In this document: one piece after another, positions 57,426 through 64,000 of the stretch
Numbering within the stretch: position 1 is the stretch's first letter
Layout: each line of letters starts with the position of its first letter
NCBI GenBank assembly: GCA_963920635.1
Contig: OY987299.1
Span: 70,414,692-70,478,691, forward strand
Reading direction: 5' to 3'
DNA: 64,000 nucleotides
DNA from: Pseudeuparius sepicola
Lineage: Eukaryota > Arthropoda > Insecta > Coleoptera > Anthribidae
The notes under the pieces: model-generated
What the model saw: the letters and a program-made list of their open reading frames with translations, nothing else
What the model was told of the DNA's origin: nothing
Database searches by the model: none
Position numbers and translations under genes: made by a program

Positions 57426-58010
57426 TGTGATGCCTCGAAGGGAGCCCCAAAAAATTCATATCAATTTTTAAATTCAAGTCGCTATATTAGAATTTCTGGC
57501 TCCAAACCAAATGAATGAGTTCTTTGTAAATCCTTAATGTTCCACTGCCCCGATCATATAAGGTAATCCTGAAATCTCGAGTTGAGAAATGGAATGCGTG
57601 AAACATGGGGGAATTAGGAATAAATAAGAGATCCCACCTACACACACCTGTTCCCCGAAGAGAAGCCGGCGGGCAGCCGCCGCCGCGGTCAGCCGGCCGC
57701 GGACCATCGTCCAGTTGCCGCAGAAATCCCTGATGGTCAAAATCACCAAGAAATAAGTATTCTTCTAAGCCCCTAAGTAAGTTTGAACTGGTCAAAGAGT
57801 AAGATATATTTGTTTTAATCCCTTTATGTGTGAATTGCCTATTTTATTTTGAATTTTGAAATTATGTTAAAAACTCTTAGAGGAATCATTTAGTAATTAT
57901 TTTAAACCAAAATATTTCAGAATTAATATCAGACATTGTGTCTTTTTATTTTCATTTTATACTGAGGACTGGGTAAACTTATTTGCAGTTATGCCAATTG
58001 AGGTAATGAG
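57426..58010 (+). repeat. Older 3' LTR, first part
   Basis: Starts TGTGATGCC after the polypurine tract and carries the same promoter-proximal and GC-rich blocks as 46931-47400. It is cut by the pogo-type transposon at 58011 and continues at 60836-60973. Confidence 0.8.
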
Positions 58011-58521
58011 TAGGGTCAAGTGAGGTAAAAATGAGACAAATTTGAAACCTTTTGCAAAAAAATATTAAATAGCTCAAAAAAACTTTAGTATGTGTTAGAA
58101 TATATATTAGCTGGTTTACATGCCTCCCAAGTATGAAATTTACAAAAAAATTAAAAGCAATCTATTTTTTTCCAAATTTCGTGTCACATTTTTACCCACG
58201 AAAATTTTAAAAATGAGACACCGTCCGTGAAAAAATAAAACGGCCTGTTTTTCACCGTATAATGACTTCGTACAACATCTGGATAAATTTAAGACACGTC
58301 TGTAAATATATGAGACATAATTTTTTTTTCGGTGTAAAAATTTTCGATTTTTGGGCATGAAAAATTGACAAATAGATATCTTAATAAGACAATTGAACAT
58401 TTAAATGCTTTAATTCGTTCGTAACAAAAATAAATAATTCATTCTAAGTAAGAAAAGTAAATTATACTTATACTACTTCTAGGTAATATGATACAGTTAC
58501 CTATAGGAACGATAAACAGTT

Positions 58522-59280
58522 TTAAAAAATTGCGTATTTGTCTAAGTTTATTGGAAATACCAGGTGATCGGCTACACGAGCAGTTCCTCCAAACGTGGAT
58601 GGCTTTGGTAATGTTAAAACTACATCCTCCTTCGGAACATCACTAATTTCCTGTACATTTGGAAATACAAAATGGTTTCCTTTGCGTCTTAAAAATGAGA
58701 CTTTATAATCAATATCGTCTTCATTTTGAAGCACTTTGGCAACGTAGTAAATTACTCTCTTTTTTCCTATAAATTTCACAAATATGTAGTCGTCAATATT
58801 TACGGCAATATTTTCAATCTCTTCAGAATTGTGATCTGCCCCTTCTTCACTTACAATATCTTGAAGGGTTAAATTTTCCGTATCACTTTCATCGTTGTAC
58901 TCTATATCCTGTTCAGACTCCGAATCACTAATATTAATGTCTATTTTTTTGGCCCGTGGTGTTTTTTTAATTTTTTTGGCTTTTTCTTTTTCAGCTATCA
59001 ATCTTTTATAATCGGCACTAGTTAGAATACGACTTTCACTGTTAATTTTTCTTCTGGTTTTGTCACGTGGAACTGATTTATTTATTTTACTTAAAAATAT
59101 TTCTTCAAAGGTAGTGTTTGAAACAGAAGCAATATTTGAGGGTGCATCTTCTTTGGGCTCAATACTCTCTTCTGTGCTTCTGTCATTATCTTCCACTGAC
59201 TGATTATTTTCTTCTCTCTCTTCAACCTTGACATTGTCAACCTCAGAAATACTAATGGGATCCTCCAGTACCCCATTGCA
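58522..59280 (-). pseudogene. Pogo-type transposase, C-terminal acidic and globular region
   Basis: After the catalytic domain the frame shifts. This segment then reads an acidic, Ser-rich linker with a basic patch (KKIKKTPRAKKI), followed by a compact region (DDYIFVKFIGKKRVIYYVAK, then FVFPNVQEISDVPKEDVVLT). The ATG at 59196 is internal; the open frame extends to about 59280. Similar tails occur on insect pogo/Tigger-like proteins, where their role is not settled. Confidence 0.6.
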
Positions 59281-59314
59281 ATTTTGTTACGTTGAATCTT
59301 TCTTTCGGATATTT

Positions 59315-59797
59315 TTATTTGCAGAAAGGGAAAATTCCAGTAGCGGCAAAAGCCGATAAAATATTTTTCTTTGAAATTCCCTTCTGCCATATTGAACAAA
59401 GACCATCTGCCAATTCACTTTTAGACATCTTCCGATTATTTTGTCGTTGCCAGTCAATTAACATTTCGTTCCATGTTAGTTTTAGGGGACCAAAGCAACC
59501 TTTATCTAAGGGTTGCAAAACATCGGTGGTATGTGCAGGCCATTTAAGTAAAGTTATATTTTCCTTTATTACCAATTCTATTGTGTCATTATCCAGGTGA
59601 GTAATATGGCCATCTAAGATGACAATAAGCGGCCTTTCTTCCACCATTGTGCAAAACTTGTTGAACCATTCGTTGAATATATGAGTGTTAATCCAGCCTC
59701 TCTCAGAGACAGCGTATAGGGTATTTTCTAAGTCATTCTGGCCTTTCCAAGTTAACCAAAGATTTTGCACTTGAAATATTATCAAGGGGGTAATCAA
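59315..59797 (-). pseudogene. Pogo-type transposase, second half of the DDE domain
   Basis: Contains ERGWINTHIFNEWFNKFC, then the second catalytic Asp in LIVILDGHITHL and the third in TDVLQPLDKGCFGPLK, then the AATGIFPF helix end. Spacing between the two acidic residues fits the DDxD signature of pogo/Tigger elements. It is joined to the preceding part by a one-base frameshift near 59795. Confidence 0.85.
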
Positions 59798-60135
59798 TTT
59801 CCACTAGCAGAAATGCAGGCCATAACGGTATAATTTTCTTTGCCGCTGCCTTCAATATTGCGATGCACTTTTTGGCCTCTTCCTGCCACTCCTTTAATTC
59901 GATTCGGATCCAATGAAAAACTTGTTTCATCCAGATTATAAATATGTGCTGGTTTACCAAGCAGGTCTAGATCTTCGTAACATTTTTTGAGTTTGTCATA
60001 AAAGGAATAAATGAGGAATGGATCGCTTGTTGCTGTCCTTCTACATTTTTCTAGCTGTTCCATCTTTTTCTGGCTTAACTTATTCCTTTGACAGAACAGC
60101 CTAAACCATTGGTGGCCGGGTTTTCCGTGTTTCAT
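59794..60135 (-). pseudogene. Pogo-type transposase, first half of the DDE domain
   Basis: Carries a CENP-B-type stretch, GHQWFRLFCQRN, and the first catalytic Asp in IYNLDETSFSLDP. It ends YTVMACISASGN. It follows the N-terminal frame after a frameshift near 60134. Confidence 0.85.
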
Positions 60136-60377
60136 TTCGCCATAGTGACTAGTTTTGAAGCTAGGTCTTGTTCTACTTCTGGAGATAGCACTGTATGTCT
60201 TCCTTGTCTGGTGGTATTTTTGCCATGTACAACCCGATGTAATTTACTATTATCAAGGTTGTATAATTGAGCCGCTTGCCTTAAAGACATTTCCCCACTT
60301 TTTACTAAATTCGATGCAATTCTTAAGTCCTCCAGTGTAAATTTTTTAGGTTTGCATTGATAATTGCGCGGCATCAT
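60132..60377 (-). pseudogene. Pogo-type transposase, N-terminal DNA-binding part
   Basis: Begins MMPRNYQ. It holds a helix-turn-helix of the Psq/CENP-B type: KKFTLEDLRIASNLVKSG, then SLRQAAQLYNLDNSKLHRVV. In the family this binds the terminal repeats. It is out of frame with the next part, so no full-length enzyme is made from this copy. Confidence 0.85.
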
Positions 60378-60835
60378 GGAAAATATCTAAAAGGTGTAAC
60401 AGAAAATGTATCATTTTTACCCTAATATATGTCTCATTTTTACTTACCAGCGTGTCTTAAAATTACCCCTGCACTTTGACACACCTTTGCGCACACATGA
60501 GTAGCACTGAACTGAATTTGTAGATGGCCGGGGACCACGGGACGCTTGGAGGGGAGAGTGAAGTGGGGGAGTCGGCGCGTTCAGTACCTACTGCAAAAGT
60601 TACAGGCCTGTATTTAAAAGTTTTTTCAATGGGAATTGCCTTCATTTGTACTTTGGTTGGAGATTTACTTATTTAATACTATATATGTAAATAATTAATG
60701 CTAGCATGACCCTGAAGGACTAATTATCAGTTGATACGTCCAGAAATTTGAGAAAAATCTTTCTGTTCATTTACAAATCGCGTCTCATTTTTTACCAAAC
60801 ATTTTAAAGTCTCAGTTTTACCTCACTTGACCCTA

Positions 60836-60973
60836 CTTTATCTAGTCTTTATGTTAATTAAGAACTTATATTCGTTTTGTACCATAATTATCTATTTTGA
60901 GCCATATTATTTTACTACAGAGTTTTGTCTTTTATTTCAACTAGTTTATATTATAAACTTGAGTAATATTGAT
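60836..60973 (+). repeat. Older 3' LTR, second part, truncated
   Basis: Continues the LTR after the pogo insertion (CTTTATGTTAATTAAGAACT) and matches 47650-47785. The match stops abruptly at GAGTAATATTGATT, followed by unrelated sequence. Confidence 0.7.
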
Positions 60974-61014
60974 TCAATAGATGGTTTACGGCAAACACAT
61001 TTATTTCGGATGCC

Positions 61015-61400
61015 AAGCTCCCCAGTTGCGGCGTTTCCAGACCTAGGGTCTGGAATTGTCGAATGAACGCACGTAGATCTGGGATTGTCTTAGACAGAAT
61101 TCGGAGCGTCCTCTGCATGGCGCTGACGTTAACTAAATCTGTTTATAATAACATAAAAAACCGAAATTACAGACCTCCTGAAAATTCACCCCTTCCCTCC
61201 CCTCAACTCCCTTCATCTATCTGTTTATAATCACATAAAAAACCGAAATTACAGACCTCCTGAAAATTCACCCCTTCCCTCCCCTCAACTCCCTTCATCT
61301 ATAATCAGGTTTAGACAATCCCAGGCCCGAAGTCGGGTCTGGGATTGTAAAAATTGGATTGGGATTGTCGGTAGAATATGGCAAGTTGGGCAAGGCAGAA
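61015..61400 (+). repeat. GGGTCTGGGATTGT motif cluster with hairpin
   Basis: Same design as 17600-17917: phrases AAATCTGTTTATAATAACAT and CCTGAAAATTCACCCC, then the hairpin ACAATCCCAGGCCCG - aagt - CGGGTCTGGGATTGT (61314-61347), then GGTAGAATATGG. Here every motif copy reads GGATTGT where the other cluster reads GAACGT. A block of about 80 bp is duplicated at 61140-61222 and 61222-61305. Confidence 0.6.
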
Positions 61401-61425
61401 TATGTTAAAACGTAGTATACGGCGA

Positions 61426-61710
61426 TCAATACATGTCTGTCAATATTGTTTTTAGTGTATTTAGAACATAAAAACTACTATTTATGTGTTTGCAAACGAT
61501 GTCTATCTGGGAGGCCCATGTTAGATGGTTATCTAACCCCAGAAAAGTTGTCGTTTCAGATGAATTAATTTTATTAACCTGGAAGTCAAAACAAAAATAA
61601 GAAGATTTTCGTCTTTGAGTCTTATACTCCAAAAAGTTGGTTTTACCATGATTTATCATGAGATTGTTAGCTGCGCACCAGTTATGGAATTCACGTAAGG
61701 TGGTTTTCAC
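61426..61710 (-). pseudogene. Non-LTR retrotransposon reverse transcriptase fragment
   Basis: The minus strand reads FHNWCAANNLMINHGKTNFL, then SSETTTFLGLDNHLTWASQI and DIVCKHINSSFYVLNTLK. The W-C-x3-N-L-x2-N-x2-KT block and FLG..ID..LTW..HI.. block are the post-catalytic palm and thumb of Jockey-like or related LINE reverse transcriptases. Only this C-terminal piece of the domain remains; the FADD-type motif is absent. Confidence 0.75.
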
Positions 61711-61734
61711 TTTATTTTTGACAGTTAACCTAAA

Positions 61735-61945
61735 GGATAAGAATCCAGTATAACTGATATAGGAAGTATGTAATCTTAGAGAGTAAGAATTTGTTAAGTT
61801 ATTGTAAGTTAGGAAGGAGGAAGTTTAACTTTTGAAAATTGTAAGGTCAGTCTAAAGTGTTAACTTAACCACAGCAAGAAAATTTTGATAGTTCCAGAAA
61901 ATTAAAATATATATTTTTTGTTTTTTTTTAATAAGAAGGGAGGGA
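61735..61945 (+). mobile_element. 3' internal end and polypurine tract of another LTR-element copy
   Basis: Matches 57190-57425 closely and ends in the polypurine tract AAGAAGGGAGGGA (61933-61945). It shows that the third LTR (61946 onward) belongs to its own copy, whose interior has been lost to deletion. Confidence 0.75.
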
Positions 61946-61949
61946 TGTG

Positions 61950-62522
61950 TTTGCCCAGAAATACGCATAAACTTGGGAAATTGTAGCAGAGGACAAATAA
62001 TGGCCAATTATCGAAAAAAATTAATAAAATATTTTTTATTTCGGAGATACAGTAAAAAACATTTGCAGATAATAAAAAATTAAGCAGATAACAAGTCATG
62101 ATAGCACGTACGGTATTTAGCAGTACTTTGTTGTTAGCTGTCTTCAATGACATCTTAACTGTAAGACGCTATTCGTATTTATTTTCACGCGATTAGAACA
62201 AAAGTATGGTACGTAGTTTCACAAACGAAGAACTTATGGGCATATCGTACTAGCATATATGGAGAAGCACATCAAAATTCAGTGGCTGCATGCTGCATCT
62301 CATCTTTATCCTCAAAGATTACATCCAGGACGTGAAGTTTTTCTGCGTGTACAGCGAGGCAGAGAAACTGTACTAGAACACTTTCAGCGCAATTTGGAAT
62401 ATCATATCAACAGATTCTCCAAAACAAAAAATGTTTTATTACATTTTTTTTCGATAATTGGCCATTATTTGTCCTCTTCTACAATTTCCCAAGTTTATGC
62501 ATATAGGTTGAGGAACACCCTG
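61950..62522. mobile_element. Inverted-repeat MITE with a mariner-type N-terminal fragment
   Basis: The right end is GAGGAACACCCTG before TA. The left end is decayed. The arms mirror each other through CATAAACTTGGGAAATTGTAG. The loop holds the transposase fragment at 62205-62382. It replaces the first ~60 bp of the third LTR. Confidence 0.7.
62205..62382 (+). pseudogene. Mariner-type transposase N-terminal domain, fragment
   Basis: The plus strand reads MVRSFTNEELMGIS, then in shifted frames YGEAHQNSVAA and HLYPQRLHPGREVFLRVQRG. Insect mariner-type transposases often start with this helix-turn-helix domain (YGE..NS..AA..Y..R.P.R.HP....F..V..R.RETG, DUF4817-like). Frameshifts separate the pieces, and nothing follows. 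Confidence 0.6.
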
Positions 62523-63413
62523 TATTAGAATCTCTATTTAAAATCTTTAATGTTGTTAATATAAACAAATGCGAGCCTCCCAGGTGGCCCCAATTCTCGG
62601 AAACACGAGCAACAGCTCGCGCGCAAGAATTACACCATCCAAGTTTCGCGGAAATTCCACTGCCCTGACCAAATAAGGTAATCCTGAAATCTCAAGTTGA
62701 GAAATGGAGTGCGTGAAACATGGGGGAATTAGGTATAAATAAGAGATACCACCTACACCAGGGCCCAGTCCAGCCGAAAGCCAGCAGGAGTGTAGTGGCG
62801 GCCAGCGGCCCGCGGCCCATAGCCCCAGATGCCGCTGAAACCCCTGGTCAAAATCACCAAGGAAGAAAAATTCCCCTAACACTTAAGTTAGTTTGGACTG
62901 GCCAAAGAGTAAGATATTTTTGTTTTGATTCCTTTATGTTTGAATTGCCTTTTTATTTTGAATTTTGAAATTATTTTGAAAACTTTTAGAGAAATTGAAT
63001 TTATTGTGCATTTTATTGGAACTAAAACATTTTGTAACTTTTATTGGGAATTGAAAATAGTATTTTGCTGTCAGTTTCAAGAATTTTGTCATTTGTTTGA
63101 ACTAGTTTATGTTATAAACTTGAGTAATATTTACAGTTTATGCCAAATTTGTACTGGGAGGTTAATCATTGTTGTACAGAGTAATCAATTAATTTTTATC
63201 CTATTTGGGAATTTTTTTCAATTTTTGTACTTGTATTCTGAATGTTGTCATTTTATTTCCATAGTTGTACTCGTGCCATTTTGACATATTGTTTTGTGCG
63301 CTAATTTAATTTTGATTGTTGAACAGTGTACCTTTTGAAACGTTTGGACTGTGTTACATGAAAAGGGTTCATATTTCGGATATCTTGAGTGGCGTTGTGC
63401 GAAATCATAAATG
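62523..63413 (+). repeat. Third LTR copy of the retrotransposon family
   Basis: Resumes at TTAGAATCTCT. It has the TATA box TATAAATA at 62734-62741 and the GC-rich block at 62760-62840, and continues to GGCGTTGTGCGAAATCATA. It is then cut by the MITE at 63414. The final ~200 bp of the LTR are not found beyond it. Confidence 0.75.
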
Positions 63414-63562
63414 CGGTTAAATTACACAAACGAAGACTATTCAAATTTATTTATTATTTATGGAGAATGCAACAGAGTTATATAGAGAACTTCTAATACC
63501 TACATTTGCTGATAATAAATAAATTTAAATATTAAATAGTCTTCGTTTGTGTAATTTAACCG
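63414..63562. mobile_element. 149-bp MITE
   Basis: CGGTTAAATTACACAAACGA and its mirror form a perfect inverted repeat of 28 bp around an AT-rich centre. Too short to encode anything. I could not establish a target duplication. Confidence 0.75.
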
Positions 63563-64000
63563 TGCCGGCACTGTTTACAATAATTTTAAACTAAATGACA
63601 TTTCTTCATTCTCTGACAATCGTATAATCAGCCATGGCCAACTAGATTCATCAAACTTAAGAAAACGCCCCCTTGATGAAGAAATGGAAAATTAGTGTTT
63701 TTGTAAATAAATCGAAAATGCTAACATTTAGGTATAGGGAACCAAACACAAACTTTCCCTAATTCTTTGTGCGAAATACGGCTACAACAAAAAAATGGGG
63801 GTTTCTATTTGAAAATTTTGAGTTTTTGGTATTTTTTGAATTAATATTTGAATAATTTTTTGTGAGCACCCTGTACAAGATCGGAAATTTTATTTATTAT
63901 ATTTCTCTGCACCAAGCCTTTGACTGCAAAATGCCAAGAGCGCGTTAAGAAATATGTAGCCGTTATGAAGAAACTGTCAATTAAGTACGGGTCTGCATCT
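63563..64000. other. Stretch without recognised feature
   Basis: AT-rich. A CACCCTGTAC end-like block at 63868-63877 suggests another CAGGGTG-type element whose other end is outside or lost. Confidence 0.4.

Larger units (their letters stand above)
58013..60833 (-). mobile_element. Pogo-type (Tc1/mariner superfamily) transposon, TA duplication
   Basis: 25-bp terminal inverted repeats start GGGTCAAGTGAGGTAAAA (58013-58037 and 60809-60833, one mismatch). TA is duplicated at 58011-58012 and 60834-60835. The uninterrupted site is preserved in the sister LTR at 47636-47655 (AATGAGTACTTCATG). The motif (A)ATGAGAC recurs inside both ends (58030, 58211, 58312, 60429, 60782). One leftward transposase gene is present but frameshifted. 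Confidence 0.93.

Noticed and set aside
58140..58400. 86-codon open frame near the left end of the pogo element
   Set aside because: It lies in the subterminal region with GAGAC motifs, has no homology pattern and is separated from the transposase.
1..64000. tRNA or rRNA genes
   Set aside because: I looked for cloverleaf-like GC-rich blocks with A- and B-box sequences and for conserved rRNA stretches and found none; the GC-rich patches belong to LTRs and hAT ends.

Overview
The window looks like gene-poor, transposon-dense nuclear DNA of an insect. It is AT-rich, and almost all of it consists of transposable elements inserted into one another. Clues to the host are an env-bearing errantivirus-type Ty3/gypsy element, several mariner/Tc1-type transposase fragments, a pogo-type element, hAT-type elements with 8-bp duplications, and 60-80 nt introns. 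I cannot name a species or order. Only one piece looks like an ordinary host gene: a candidate last exon at 22196-22379, which I could not identify.

Layout. 1-11016: an element-like unit bounded by clusters of TCACYSRGCGTCC-type motifs abutting (TA)n tracts, filled with foldback and TIR elements, including a hAT element with a perfect 8-bp duplication at 5293-7192. 11019-17910: a second motif-cluster pair (GGGTCTGAGAACGT type) enclosing nested palindromes that carry mariner transposase pieces. 17918-24763: a chain of foldback elements, one a near-perfect 1.8-kb palindrome and one with a captured acidic coding fragment in its loop. 25075-34942: a 2.3-kb foldback swollen to 9.9 kb by two insertions. 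One insertion, 25774-30547, is a 4.8-kb DNA transposon encoding a multi-exon transposase-like protein with a C-terminal PHD-type finger and flanked by about ten copies of a 14-bp subterminal motif. 35010-38936: a palindrome, a hAT element, a foldback and mariner remnants. 39237-44009: an internally deleted errantivirus-type element with LTRs that look identical. 46931-63410: degraded copies of one LTR-retrotransposon family, nested in each other and cut by a pogo-type transposon (58013-60833) whose empty site survives in a sister LTR at about 47646.

The transposon at 25774-30547 is the most interesting object. Its transposase-like gene runs leftward. Its last four exons join in consistent phase through introns of 81, 61 and 75 nt, and these exons repeat a Pro-Lys-Thr-Pro-type peptide before the PHD finger. 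Two A-run frame breaks in the upstream part suggest that this copy is now defective. Many foldbacks share CAGGGTG-type ends and TA or TATA duplications, which suggests that a few mariner-like transposases in trans moved most of the short elements.
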